From assembly GCA_024636585.1 (NCBI GenBank), contig JAGXGS010000071.1:1-64000 (forward strand): DNA of 64,000 nt. Direction: 5' to 3'. The notes under the pieces were generated by a model. It was not told where the DNA came from and did not search any database. It saw only the letters and a list, made by a program, of their open reading frames with translations. The DNA is from Thiogranum sp. GTDB lineage: Bacteria; Pseudomonadota; Gammaproteobacteria; DSM-19610. Within the stretch, counting starts at the first letter, position 1, and each line of letters opens with the position of its first letter. A program made the translations under genes and the position numbers. Positions 40,472 through 50,713 of this stretch are shown here, piece after piece.

Positions 40472-41668
40472 ATGAATCCATATCTAGCACGCCTGCAGCC
40501 TTACCCGTTCGAGCGCATGACCCGGTTGTACGCGGGCAGCACACCGCCACGAGACCGCGACACCATACGCCTCTCGATCGGTGAACCCAAACACCCTACG
40601 CCTTCATTCATCGCCGAGGCGGTTATCGAACACCTGCATGGACTGTCCGTGTATCCGGCAACCCGCGGCAGCGATGCACTGCGGGAAGCGATATGCGACT
40701 GGCTGGTGCAACGCTTCGGTGTGCCGGTGGCCAGCCTCGATGCGCAGCGCCATGTGCTGCCGGTCAATGGAACCCGGGAAGCGCTGTTTGCGATTGCGCA
40801 GTGCCTGGTGGATGCGCGGACCCGGCCGCTGGTGATGATGCCGAACCCTTTTTATCAGATCTACGAAGGCGCTGCATTGCTGGCTGGCGCCGAAGCGTAC
40901 TTTGTTGACACCCGCGCTGACAATGGTTATCTGCCGGATTTCGACGCCGTGCCCGAGGCAGTGTGGCAACGCTGCCAGATTCTGTACCTGTGTTCTCCGG
41001 GTAATCCGACCGGTCAGGTACTCGACATATCGACACTGCAGGCTCTGATTGCGCGCGCGCATCGGTATGATTTCACGCTGATCGCCGATGAATGCTACTC
41101 GGAAATCTACCGCGATGAAGAGCGTCCGCCACCCGGGTTGCTGGCGGCTGCCGCGGCCATGGGCAACAACGACTACCGCAATTGCCTGGTGTTTCACAGC
41201 CTGTCCAAACGCTCCAATGCACCGGGATTGCGCTCCGGTTTCGTGGCCGGCGATGCCGGGTTGATCGAAGCATTTTTGCGCTATCGAACCTATCATGGCA
41301 GCGCCATGCCGCCGCCCACCCAGGATGCAAGCCTGCGAGCCTGGCGGGACGAAGCGCATGTGGTGGAAAACCGCCGCCTGTATCGGGAAAAATTTACCGC
41401 GGTAGCGGCTATACTGGCGCCGGTTCTGGATGTAGTGCTCCCGCCCGCCGGTTTTTACCTGTGGCAACCGGTCCCCATCGACGATCAGCAGTTTTCGCTG
41501 CAGCTCTACCAGCAGCAGAACGTCATCGTATTGCCGGGCACTTACCTGGCGCGCGCAGGCCAGGCCGAAAATCCGGGTCAGGGACATGTGCGCATGGCGC
41601 TGGTGGCGCCACTGGATGACTGCATCGATGCGGCGCAGCGCATTCGCGCCTTTATAGAACAACGATAA
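40472..41668 (+). CDS. dapC: Succinyldiaminopimelate transaminase
   Basis: The 398-residue fold-type I PLP aminotransferase converts N-succinyl-2-amino-6-ketopimelate to succinyl-diaminopimelate. Residues visible: IRLSIGEPKHPTP, YPATRGSDALREAI, CSPGNPTGQVLDI, the LIADECYSEIY aspartate that pairs with PLP and the Schiff-base lysine in VFHSLSKRSNAPGLRSGFV. DapC assignment rests on similarity to the gammaproteobacterial DapC group and on being followed directly by dapD and dapE. Confidence 0.93.
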   Translation: MNPYLARLQPYPFERMTRLYAGSTPPRDRDTIRLSIGEPKHPTPSFIAEAVIEHLHGLSVYPATRGSDALREAICDWLVQRFGVPVASLDAQRHVLPVNGTREALFAIAQCLVDARTRPLVMMPNPFYQIYEGAALLAGAEAYFVDTRADNGYLPDFDAVPEAVWQRCQILYLCSPGNPTGQVLDISTLQALIARAHRYDFTLIADECYSEIYRDEERPPPGLLAAAAAMGNNDYRNCLVFHSLSKRSNAPGLRSGFVAGDAGLIEAFLRYRTYHGSAMPPPTQDASLRAWRDEAHVVENRRLYREKFTAVAAILAPVLDVVLPPAGFYLWQPVPIDDQQFSLQLYQQQNVIVLPGTYLARAGQAENPGQGHVRMALVAPLDDCIDAAQRIRAFIEQR

Positions 41669-41689
41669 AATTTAAATCAGGAGAACATC

Positions 41690-42511
41690 ATGAGTGACTT
41701 ACAGTCGACTATCGAAGCAGCCTTTGAGCACCGCGCCGACATTACCCCGCGCAGCGTCGACACCCACGTGAAAGAAGCCACCGAGGAAGCCATTCGCATG
41801 CTCGACAGTGGCGAAGCGCGCGTGGCGGAAAAACGCGACGGCACCTGGGTCGTCAATGACTGGTTGAAAAAAGCCGTGCTGCTGTCATTCCGCATTCAGG
41901 ACAATGAGTTCATGAAAGGCGGCTTCACCAACTATTACGACAAGGTGACATCGAAATATGCGGATCATAATGCCCGCGAATTTCGTAACGGTGGAGTACG
42001 CGTGGTGCCACCGGCAACGGCGCGCTTTGGATCCTATCTGGCACCCGGCGTGGTTCTGATGCCTTCTTACGTGAACATCGGCGCGTACGTGGACAGCGGT
42101 ACCATGGTGGACACCTGGGCCACTGTCGGCTCCTGCGCCCAGATTGGCAAAAACGTGCACCTGTCCGGCGGCGTCGGTATTGGCGGGGTGCTGGAACCGA
42201 TACAGGCCGCACCGACCATCATCGAAGACAACTGCTTCATCGGCGCACGCTCCGAGGTGGTCGAAGGCGTGATCGTCGAGGAAGGCTCAGTCATTTCCAT
42301 GGGCGTGTATATCGGTCAGAGCACCCGCATTTACGATCGTGAGAAGGACGAGGTCATGTATGGCCGGATTCCGGCCGGTTCCGTGGTGGTGTCCGGTAAC
42401 CTGCCATCGAAAGACGGCAAGTACAGTTTGTATTGCGCGGTAATCGTCAAAAAGGTCGACGAGAAAACCCGTTCCAAAGTCGGTATCAACGAATTGCTGC
42501 GGGACATCTAG
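41690..42511 (+). CDS. dapD: Tetrahydrodipicolinate N-succinyltransferase
   Basis: The 273-residue trimeric left-handed beta-helix enzyme succinylates tetrahydrodipicolinate using succinyl-CoA, the step before DapC. Family features are [14 protein letters not shown]-like helical start, [24 protein letters not shown] in part, [45 protein letters not shown] in part and the end [24 protein letters not shown] precedes the ATG by a normal distance. E. coli DapD is 274 residues. Confidence 0.97.
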   Translation: MSDLQSTIEAAFEHRADITPRSVDTHVKEATEEAIRMLDSGEARVAEKRDGTWVVNDWLKKAVLLSFRIQDNEFMKGGFTNYYDKVTSKYADHNAREFRNGGVRVVPPATARFGSYLAPGVVLMPSYVNIGAYVDSGTMVDTWATVGSCAQIGKNVHLSGGVGIGGVLEPIQAAPTIIEDNCFIGARSEVVEGVIVEEGSVISMGVYIGQSTRIYDREKDEVMYGRIPAGSVVVSGNLPSKDGKYSLYCAVIVKKVDEKTRSKVGINELLRDI

Positions 42512-42855
42512 TGATCACGATCTACGGCATCAAAAACTGCGACACCATGAAGAAAGCCATGCGCTGGCTGGACGAACAGGGTATCGATTACCGTTTTCAT
42601 GATTATCGCAAGGATGGAATCGACGCCGGACAGCTGCGCGGCTGGGAGCGGGAACTTGGCTGGGAAGCGCTGCTGAACCGGCGCGGGCAGTTGTGGCGCA
42701 AGCTTTCCCAGGCAGACCGCGACAACATCGACCAGGCCACGGCAATGCAGTTGATGCTCGATAATCCCGGCATCATCAAGCGGCCGCTGATCGATACCGG
42801 CACCCAACGCAAACTCGGCTTCGATCCCGCCGACTATGCGGCGTTGTTCGATTGA
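42511..42855 (+). CDS. yffB: ArsC/Spx-family reductase-like protein (YffB type)
   Basis: The 114-residue thioredoxin-fold protein starts ITIYGIKNCDTMKKAMRWLDEQG and ends with PGIIKRPLIDTG and LGFDPADYAALF, matching E. coli YffB. The single redox Cys (C10) in KNCDT has no resolving partner, so it would use glutathione or work as a non-arsenate thiol protein. It begins with GTG overlapping the last base of the dapD stop (TAGTG) and precedes dapE, as yffB does in E. coli. The functional link to lysine synthesis is unknown. Confidence 0.9.
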   Translation: MITIYGIKNCDTMKKAMRWLDEQGIDYRFHDYRKDGIDAGQLRGWERELGWEALLNRRGQLWRKLSQADRDNIDQATAMQLMLDNPGIIKRPLIDTGTQRKLGFDPADYAALFD

Positions 42856-44064
<1,209 letters not shown>

Positions 44065-44102
44065 AAGCACCTCATCGCCAGGAACAACGCAAGGAAACAC
44101 AC

Positions 44103-44975
44103 ATGAACAGAACACTTCGTGGCTATTTGTTTCTGGCACTGCTGCTGCCGCTTCTGGGCGCCTGCAGCATGGGACAGATGGTGGCGCGCAGTTCGGTTTC
44201 CATCCTCGATGGTGGCGTCGATGCACTGAATGCGGAAACCGATATGCAACTGGCGGCAGCGGCCATTCCTGCGAACCTGAAACTGATCGAAGGACTGATC
44301 CGGGAAGATCCGGGCAACGTGGACTTGCTAAGTAATGCGGCGCAGGGCTTCTATGGATATGCCTTCGGATTCACCGAACTGGAAAGCCCGCAGCGTGCGC
44401 TGGCGCTGTATGCGCGCGGCACCGACTATGGAATGCGCGCTCTGCAAACCTTCGGACTGGACATCGATCTGTACACGGCGAATCCCGATGCAATCGACCG
44501 GGCGCTGGAAAAGCTGCCGCGCACTGCGGTGCCGTCGCTGTTCTGGACCTCCTCATGCTGGGCCAAACAAATCGATCTGAATCGCACCGATCCGGCGCTG
44601 CTCGCCCAGATGGCCAGCACTGAACGCCTGATGAACCGGGTGATGCAACTGCAGCCGGATTTTTATCACGGCGGCGTTTATCTGTACTACGGGGTCTACT
44701 ATGGCAGCCGCGCACCGATGTTTGGCGGTGATTTCGAACGCGCCGAGATGAATTTCTCGTTGGCCCGTGAGGTCACGCGCAACAGACTGCTGATTGTCGA
44801 TGTGCTGCAGGCAGAGTATCTGGAGCGCCAGCGCCTGGATGCCAGCCAGTTCCGCAGCCTGCTCGAAGGGGTCATTGCTGAACCGGTTGGCAGCTTCCCC
44901 GAAATGGCACTGGTGAATCAGATTGCCCGCGAACGCGCCCGGCACCTGCTCGCCCTGGAAACGGAGTGGTTCTGA
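44103..44975 (+). CDS. TatT-type TRAP transporter-associated lipoprotein
   Basis: The 290-residue protein has a lipoprotein signal (MNRTLRGYLFLALLLPLLGAC, lipobox LGAC, C21) and an all-helical body with degenerate TPR-like repeats (NLKLIEGLIREDPGNVDLLSNAAQ, ALALYARGTDYGMRALQTFG). This matches the TRAP transporter TAtT component family, first described as T. pallidum TatT, a trimer that binds the solute receptor and may pass hydrophobic ligands to it. The next gene is the DctP-type receptor, overlapping by one base (TGATG). AAGGA precedes the ATG. Confidence 0.85.
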   Translation: MNRTLRGYLFLALLLPLLGACSMGQMVARSSVSILDGGVDALNAETDMQLAAAAIPANLKLIEGLIREDPGNVDLLSNAAQGFYGYAFGFTELESPQRALALYARGTDYGMRALQTFGLDIDLYTANPDAIDRALEKLPRTAVPSLFWTSSCWAKQIDLNRTDPALLAQMASTERLMNRVMQLQPDFYHGGVYLYYGVYYGSRAPMFGGDFERAEMNFSLAREVTRNRLLIVDVLQAEYLERQRLDASQFRSLLEGVIAEPVGSFPEMALVNQIARERARHLLALETEWF

Positions 44976-45994
44976 TGTATAGAAAGATTTCCGGCTGGCT
45001 CGCCATGCTGCTGGTCGCCGCAATGCTGCCTGCGCAGGCTGCGGCAGCGCCTGAATACCTCATAAAGTTCGCTACCCTGGCACCGCCTGGCTCGACCTGG
45101 ATGAACCTGCTGGAGGAATGGGATCAGCAGGTCAGGGAACAAAGCCAGGGCCGCCTGGGCTTCAAGTTCTATCCCGGCGGCGTACAGGGCGATGAGCCGG
45201 ATATCCTGAAAAAGATGCGCTTCAATCAGTTGCATGGTGGCGCATTCAGCGGCTATGGGATCGGCTACATGTATTCTCCGGCACGTGTCATGGAGCTGCC
45301 GTTCCTGTTTGAGGATTTCGACGAAATCGATTACGTGCGCGGACAGTTCATGGAAGAGTTCGAAACCGGCTTTCGTGCCGGTGGATATGAACTGCTGGGC
45401 TGGATGGAAATCGGCTTCGTGCATATGTTTTCAAAAGAGCCGGTCCACTCACTGGAAGACATGAGATCCCGGCGTGTCTGGCTCTGGCAGGGCGATCCGA
45501 TGGGCAAGGCGTTTTTCAATGCCAGCGGTATTTCTCCGGTTCCATTATCGATCGTCGACGTGTACACCAGTCTTTCAACAGGCTTGATCGATACAGTCTA
45601 CTGCACGCCACTGGCAGCCATTGCCCTGCAATGGTTCACCAAAACGGGCTATGTAAGCGATGTCTCGCTCACTAACGCCATCGGTGGGCTGGTGGTATCG
45701 AATGCTTTCTTCAATAAATTACCGGGAGATCTGCAGGCGCTGCTCCGCGACACCGGCCGCGAAGCGGGTGAAAAACTGATCGCGGCAACACGGGCAGACA
45801 ACGAAAAGAGCGTGCTGGAACTCAAGGCACGCGGTCTCGAGTTCATCGAACCCGGAGCCGGGTTCAGCGAACCGGAATTAATAGAACTGCGTGATCGCGC
45901 TGCCCGGGAACTGATCGACAGCGACTATATTCCAGCCGCAACCTTCGAGAAAACCCGCGCGCTGTTGAAGCAGCACCGTTCCGACCAGCCATAG
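44975..45994 (+). CDS. dctP: DctP-family TRAP solute-binding protein (TatP-like)
   Basis: The 339-residue periplasmic receptor has a signal peptide (MYRKISGWLAMLLVAAMLPAQAAAA) and the DctP fold: IKFATLAPPGSTWMNLLEEW near the N-terminus, LGFKFYPGGVQGDEPDILKKM, the ligand-site stretch SRRVWLWQGDPMGKAFFNASG, and LSTGLIDTVYCTPLAAIALQW. The usual conserved Arg of acid-binding DctP proteins is not obvious at R-x-x in the ligand loop, so the substrate may not be a simple dicarboxylate. Pairing with TatT fits the TatP subgroup. Confidence 0.88.
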   Translation: MYRKISGWLAMLLVAAMLPAQAAAAPEYLIKFATLAPPGSTWMNLLEEWDQQVREQSQGRLGFKFYPGGVQGDEPDILKKMRFNQLHGGAFSGYGIGYMYSPARVMELPFLFEDFDEIDYVRGQFMEEFETGFRAGGYELLGWMEIGFVHMFSKEPVHSLEDMRSRRVWLWQGDPMGKAFFNASGISPVPLSIVDVYTSLSTGLIDTVYCTPLAAIALQWFTKTGYVSDVSLTNAIGGLVVSNAFFNKLPGDLQALLRDTGREAGEKLIAATRADNEKSVLELKARGLEFIEPGAGFSEPELIELRDRAARELIDSDYIPAATFEKTRALLKQHRSDQP

Positions 45995-46026
45995 GCACAC
46001 CCATGCAACCAGCGGTTTGACCGAAG

Positions 46027-46500
46027 ATGGAATTGCTACACAGCCTCCGTGACAGGCTGGTTCAGATGGAAACCGTGCTGGCCGCGCTCAGCCTGCTCCT
46101 GTTACTGCTGCTGGCGGTACTGCAAATTGTCGCGCGTAATTTTTTCGACACCGGCATTGCGTCTGCCGACACCCTGACGCGCTATCTGGTTTTATATGTC
46201 ACGTTCTTTGGTGCGGCGGTCGCCATCGACCGCGACCGGCATATAAAGATCGATGCCATTTCCACACTGTTATCGCCGCAGGCACTGCGCAAGCTATACC
46301 GACCGTTGCGCGCTGTTGCCGCGCTGGTCTGTGTTTTCCTGAGTAACGCAGCGATACGTTTCTGGCTGGATGAGGTCAATTACGCCGCCGCTCACGAACG
46401 CTGGCAGATTTATGTTGGCTTCGTCATACCGCTGGGTTTTGTCCTGCTGACCCTGCAGTTCGTGTTTGCAGCCCTGCTCGGCCCGGGTGATGAACAATGA
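46027..46500 (+). CDS. dctQ: TRAP transporter small permease
   Basis: The 157-residue membrane protein has four predicted helices (about 16-38, 48-68, 88-108 and 125-150). The DctQ signature includes VLQIVARNFFDTGIASADTLTRYLVLYVTFFGAAVAIDRDRHIKIDA in part, with the conserved arginine and histidine near the end of helix two. It stabilises the large subunit. It overlaps dctM by four bases (ATGA). Confidence 0.93.
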   Translation: MELLHSLRDRLVQMETVLAALSLLLLLLLAVLQIVARNFFDTGIASADTLTRYLVLYVTFFGAAVAIDRDRHIKIDAISTLLSPQALRKLYRPLRAVAALVCVFLSNAAIRFWLDEVNYAAAHERWQIYVGFVIPLGFVLLTLQFVFAALLGPGDEQ

Positions 46501-47756
46501 CGTTCGTTGTCATCGCCGTGCTGGTGACGCTGGCATTGATCGGTCTGCCGTTGTTCGTAGTGCTGGGTGCCGCCAGTCTGTTCTTTGCGCAACAGGGCGG
46601 TCTCGAATCGGCGGTGCTGATTGTCGAACTCAACCGGCTCGCATCCTCGCCTAATCTGACGGCGATTCCGCTGTTCACTTTCGCCGGCGTGGTGCTGGCG
46701 GCCGGCGGAGCACCACAACGCCTGATTCGACTCTTCAACGCCCTGCTCGGCTGGATGCCGGGCGGTCTGGCGGCGGTCACGATAACCGCCTGCGCGTTCT
46801 TCACGTCATTTTCAGGCGCCTCCGGTGTAACCATCCTGGCGCTGGGCGGACTGCTGTTCCCGATGCTGGTCGGGGCGCAGTATCCGCAACGCTTCTCGCT
46901 GGGTCTGTTGACCACCTCCGGTTCGCTTGGGCTGCTGTTTCCGCCGAGTCTTGCAATTCTCCTGTATGGAATCGTGGCCGGCGTCAATATCGATGAGCTG
47001 TTTCTGGCGGGAATCGTCCCTGGCCTGCTGCTGATGCTGATGCTGGGCCTGTATGCCCTGTACATCGGTGTTCGCGCCAATGTGCCGCGCCACAGCTATT
47101 CCGGCGCCAACCTGCTCGGTGCACTGCGTCAGGGCATGGGTGACATTCTGCTTCCGGTGTTCATTGTGGTGGGTATATTCGGCGGCTTTGTCACTGTCAG
47201 CGAAGCGGCTGCCTGTACCGCTCTGTATGTGCTGGCGCTGGAACGGCTGGTGCACCGTTCCATTGCCCTGCGTAGCCAGCTTGTACCGCTGCTGGCCGAC
47301 ACCGCGGTTCTGGTCGGTAGCATCCTGATCATTCTCGGCGTAGCCATGGGGCTGACAAATCTGCTGGTCGACGCGCAACTGCCCATGCGACTGCTCGCCT
47401 GGATGGAAAACAGCATCGACAGTCAGCTGAAATTTCTTATTCTGTTGAATATCTTCCTGCTCGTGGTCGGCGCAATGATGGATATTTTTTCTGCCACGGT
47501 CGTGATCGTCCCGTTGATCCTGCCGCTGGCGCAACGCTACGGCATCGACCCCGTGCACCTGGGTATTATTTTTCTCGCCAACCTGGAAATCGGTTACTCG
47601 ACGCCGCCAGTGGGTATTAACCTGTTTATTGCCAGTCAGCGCTTCAACAAGCCGGTACTGTTGTTGTTCCGGGCGGCACTACCATTTCTACTGCTGATGC
47701 TGGTGTGGCTGAGCATGGTGACTTACCTGCCCGTGCTGTCGACCTGGTGGCAATAG
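46497..47756 (+). CDS. dctM: TRAP transporter large permease
   Basis: The 419-residue protein has about twelve hydrophobic segments and is the sodium-coupled transport subunit. Signatures: PLFVVLGAASLFFAQ, AIPLFTFAGVVLAAGGAPQRLI, SFSGASGVTILALGGLLFPMLV, SGSLGLLFPPSLAILLYGIVAGVNIDELFLAG in part and the C-terminal LANLEIGYSTPPVGINLF. The SGAS and PPxGxN motifs bind sodium and substrate in the family. Last gene of the tatT-dctP-dctQ-dctM operon; convergent with the next gene. Confidence 0.95.
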   Translation: MTFVVIAVLVTLALIGLPLFVVLGAASLFFAQQGGLESAVLIVELNRLASSPNLTAIPLFTFAGVVLAAGGAPQRLIRLFNALLGWMPGGLAAVTITACAFFTSFSGASGVTILALGGLLFPMLVGAQYPQRFSLGLLTTSGSLGLLFPPSLAILLYGIVAGVNIDELFLAGIVPGLLLMLMLGLYALYIGVRANVPRHSYSGANLLGALRQGMGDILLPVFIVVGIFGGFVTVSEAAACTALYVLALERLVHRSIALRSQLVPLLADTAVLVGSILIILGVAMGLTNLLVDAQLPMRLLAWMENSIDSQLKFLILLNIFLLVVGAMMDIFSATVVIVPLILPLAQRYGIDPVHLGIIFLANLEIGYSTPPVGINLFIASQRFNKPVLLLFRAALPFLLLMLVWLSMVTYLPVLSTWWQ

Positions 47757-47775
47757 AGGATTCGGCACCTGTCAT

Positions 47776-48048
47776 TCATAGTGAGCCCTGGCGCACGGCA
47801 GCGTCCATGGCCTCCAGCGCCGCTTCCCAGGCGTCACCTTCATTGCCGTTTTGCGCCATTAATTCCATCAACTCATAAGCCAGCTGGCGGTGCTCATTAT
47901 CGAGATCGCGTAACTTGCGCAAGGTGTACAGGTAACCGGTCTTCTCCATTCGCAGGGTACTGACCAGTGCATAGAGACTGAGGCTGTCGGCGCTGTGGGG
48001 ATTAGCGGTGATGATGGCAACCAGCCGGTTGAGAACATCGTCTGACAT
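47776..48048 (-). CDS. Small helical conserved hypothetical protein next to tsaB
   Basis: I do not recognise this 90-residue protein. It starts MSDDVLNRLVAIITANPHSADSL and is predicted wholly alpha-helical and soluble, with acidic character and no Cys. ELMELMAQNGNEGDAWEAALEAMDAAV forms the last helices. It begins one base after the tsaB stop, so it is co-translated with tsaB. Presence of a good frame, normal codon use and tight spacing support it as a gene; no function is suggested beyond association with tsaB. Confidence 0.75.
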   Translation of the reverse strand: MSDDVLNRLVAIITANPHSADSLSLYALVSTLRMEKTGYLYTLRKLRDLDNEHRQLAYELMELMAQNGNEGDAWEAALEAMDAAVRQGSL

Positions 48049-48049
48049 A

Positions 48050-48745
48050 TCAGGCTCCAGGTTTGTTTGCGACATTGTCGCGCAGATAGACCGGAATCGC
48101 CTGTTGCGCCGGTACCGTGAACCCCTGCTGAAACAGGGCTTCGGCAAGCGCTGCGACCGCCGCAGCGCGCGGATAGCAGTCGGCATAAATGCGTTGCGGC
48201 ATGCCACAGCGGGTACCCAGCACGTCGCCATAGCTGCCCCAGCCAGTCCCCGCGCCAATCCATGTGTCGATCTGCGCGCGAGTCTCCGGCAGCGGCACGT
48301 CAGCGGCAGCGCAAACCCGCTCTGCCCCGATCAGCTCGACCAGATCCTTGCCGGTGCGTTGATAGACACCCCAGTAAACTTCCTGCATGCGAGCATCGAT
48401 GGCTGCCATCACCGCATCGCCATCCTGCGTTTGAAGCGCAGTCCGGGCCAGTGCGGCAAGGGTTGAAACCGGCACTACCGGCAGATCGGCACCGAAGGCA
48501 ATGCCCTGGGCGATTCCGGCGGCAATTCGCAGTCCGGTAAAGGAACCGGGACCGCGCCCGAAGGCAACGGCATCGAGCTGTTGCGGTTTCAGATCCGCCT
48601 CCTGCAGCAATGCGTCGACGAACGGGAGTATCAGCATGGCATGGCGGCGCGGTGCCAGTTCATAGCGTTCCCGCACTTCGCCGTTGATCAGCAGCGCGGC
48701 TGAGCAGGCTTCGGTTGCCGTCTCGATGGCCAGTATGCATGTCAT
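48050..48745 (-). CDS. tsaB: tRNA threonylcarbamoyladenosine protein TsaB
   Basis: The 231-residue ASKHA-fold protein partners TsaD and TsaE to make t6A37 in tRNAs reading ANN codons. MTCILAIETATEACSAALLI, LLQEADLKPQQLDAVAFGRGPGSFTGLRIAAGIAQGIAFG in part and the D-A-R-M-Q-E-V-Y segment are the family core. TsaB is the regulatory, non-catalytic paralogue of TsaD. It is seven bases downstream of the helicase gene, so it probably shares its transcript. Confidence 0.96.
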   Translation of the reverse strand: MTCILAIETATEACSAALLINGEVRERYELAPRRHAMLILPFVDALLQEADLKPQQLDAVAFGRGPGSFTGLRIAAGIAQGIAFGADLPVVPVSTLAALARTALQTQDGDAVMAAIDARMQEVYWGVYQRTGKDLVELIGAERVCAAADVPLPETRAQIDTWIGAGTGWGSYGDVLGTRCGMPQRIYADCYPRAAAVAALAEALFQQGFTVPAQQAIPVYLRDNVANKPGA

Positions 48746-48751
48746 GGCAGC

Positions 48752-50710
48752 TTACAGTTTGTCCACGTCACCGGCCTGGAAAAATTCCACCACGTCACTG
48801 TACTCGCGGGTGCGGCGCATCGCCGGAAGACTGTTCAGAAAGACACGGCCGTAACCTTTTGACAACAGGCGCGGATCACAGATCACCAGCACCCCGCGGT
48901 CGTTGACGTCGCGTATCAGGCGGCCGACGCCCTGCTTGAGCATGATCACCGCGTGCGGCAGTTGCTCATCGCGGAAGGGATTACCGCCGGCCTGTTTTAA
49001 TGCGTCGATACGTGCCTGCCATACCGGATCACCCGGTGAAGCAAACGGCAGCTTGTCGATGATCACACAGGATAATGCCTCGCCACGCACGTCTACGCCT
49101 TCCCAGAAACTGCTGGTTCCCAGCAGCACCGCGTTACCCAGTTCGCGAAATCGCTCCAGCAATTCGTTGCGCGGCGCGGTGCCCTGCACCAGCAATGGAA
49201 AGTTGCAGACCTCCTTGAGACGACGGTGCGCAGTGCCGAGCGCGCGATAGCTGGTGAACAGTACGAAAGTGCGGCCACGCGCTGCGCGAATAATCTGCTC
49301 GGCATGATCGAGCACGCCATCCGTATAGCCTTCCTGGGCCGGGTCCGGCAAGCCCTGCGGGACGTAAAAAAGCGCGCAATTTTTATAATCGAAGGGGCTG
49401 TCCAGCTGCAGCATTTCAGCGGCTTCGAGCCCGAGTTTGCCGGCGAAGTGATCGAAGCTGTTGTTCACAGACAGCGTTGCTGAGGTGAATATCCAGCGGC
49501 TCGGTAATTCACGCCGCTGATTGCTGAAATGTTCGGATACGTCGAGGGGCGTGAGATTGATACGGAACGACTGGCGCCAGGTCTCAAACCAGTGGACATG
49601 GTTGGCCGGCGGCTGTTCAGTGGTCTGGCGCAGCGCCCCCTGTAAACGCACTGCCCTTTGATAGCAGTTGTCCAGACCGCGGCTGCGCTCAGCCTGTTCC
49701 TGCAACGCCGCAGTGAGCGCATCGAGCGCAGCGCGCAGCGCCGGCAGCGCCTCTGGATCAGCCCCGCCAACCGCCTTTTGAGACCAGGGCGCCCGTTGCT
49801 CACCGGCGCCCATCCCGAGACGCACCGCCTGGACACGCTGCTCCAGTTGTTCAGCCAGCTCAGGCAGACCTTTAAGGTCGGCGGTTTCTCGCAGATATTC
49901 CGCACGACTGTCCAGCGCAAGTTCCTGCAACTGACGGCTCGACAGGCTGATGCCGAAGAAGCGTGCTGCAGTGTCCGGCAACTGGTGTGCTTCATCGATG
50001 ATGAAAGCGTCGGCGCCCGGCAGCAATTCGCCGAACCCTTCTTCCTTAAGCGCCAGGTCGGCACACAACAGGTGATGATTGATCACCACCAGGTCGGCTT
50101 CCTGGGCAGCGCGACGGGCTTTCAGTACATGGCATTTGGAAAACCATTCGCACTGCTGGCCCAGGCAGTTCTCCGCTGTGGATGTCACCCGCGGCCAGAT
50201 CGGCGCATCTTCCGGAATAGACGATAGTTCAGCAATGTCACCGCTGCGTGTACGTCCCGACCAATCGTGCACCTGCTCGAGCTGCGCGGCCTGCTGGCGG
50301 TTCGGCGGGCGGCCTTCGCTGCGTGCCACGATCAGTCGGTGGTGACACAGATAGTTGGCGCGGCCTTTCAGCAGCGCAGTCTTGAGGGGCACGCCGAGTG
50401 CCGACTGGACAGTCGGAAGATCGCGGTGAAACAGTTGATCCTGAAGGTGCCGGGTGCCGGTTGAAACAATGACGTTGAGACCGGACAGCAATGCCGGCAC
50501 CAGATACGCATAGGTTTTTCCAGTGCCGGTACCGGCCTCGACAATCAGTGGAACATCCTGCTCCAGCGCCCGCTCCACCGCCTCGGCCATCTGCTGTTGT
50601 TGGGCGCGTGCGGCAAATCCAGGAACGTCACTGGCCAGCGCGCCGTCTTCGCCCAGGCAGGCGGAGGCGCGTCGGGTGCTATCGTTGAGAGATTCGGAAT
50701 TGCTGTTCAA
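48752..50710 (-). CDS. yoaA: DinG/YoaA-family iron-sulfur DNA helicase
   Basis: The 652-residue XPD-like superfamily 2 helicase moves 5' to 3' on DNA. Walker A is EAGTGTGKTYAYLVPAL near residue 58. Four cysteines suited to a 4Fe-4S cluster are in RANYLCHHRL and ENCLGQQCEWFSKCHV. The DEAH box is FIIDEAHQLPDTAARF. Helicase motifs IV-VI include SFWEGVDVRGEALSCVIIDKLPFA in part and GVGRLIRDVNDRGVLVICDPR. Length and features fit YoaA (636 residues in E. coli) better than DinG. YoaA works with the polymerase subunit chi in replication repair. Located upstream of tsaB as in E. coli (yoaA-tsaB). Confidence 0.93.
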   Translation of the reverse strand: MNSNSESLNDSTRRASACLGEDGALASDVPGFAARAQQQQMAEAVERALEQDVPLIVEAGTGTGKTYAYLVPALLSGLNVIVSTGTRHLQDQLFHRDLPTVQSALGVPLKTALLKGRANYLCHHRLIVARSEGRPPNRQQAAQLEQVHDWSGRTRSGDIAELSSIPEDAPIWPRVTSTAENCLGQQCEWFSKCHVLKARRAAQEADLVVINHHLLCADLALKEEGFGELLPGADAFIIDEAHQLPDTAARFFGISLSSRQLQELALDSRAEYLRETADLKGLPELAEQLEQRVQAVRLGMGAGEQRAPWSQKAVGGADPEALPALRAALDALTAALQEQAERSRGLDNCYQRAVRLQGALRQTTEQPPANHVHWFETWRQSFRINLTPLDVSEHFSNQRRELPSRWIFTSATLSVNNSFDHFAGKLGLEAAEMLQLDSPFDYKNCALFYVPQGLPDPAQEGYTDGVLDHAEQIIRAARGRTFVLFTSYRALGTAHRRLKEVCNFPLLVQGTAPRNELLERFRELGNAVLLGTSSFWEGVDVRGEALSCVIIDKLPFASPGDPVWQARIDALKQAGGNPFRDEQLPHAVIMLKQGVGRLIRDVNDRGVLVICDPRLLSKGYGRVFLNSLPAMRRTREYSDVVEFFQAGDVDKL

Positions 50711-50713
50711 TGC

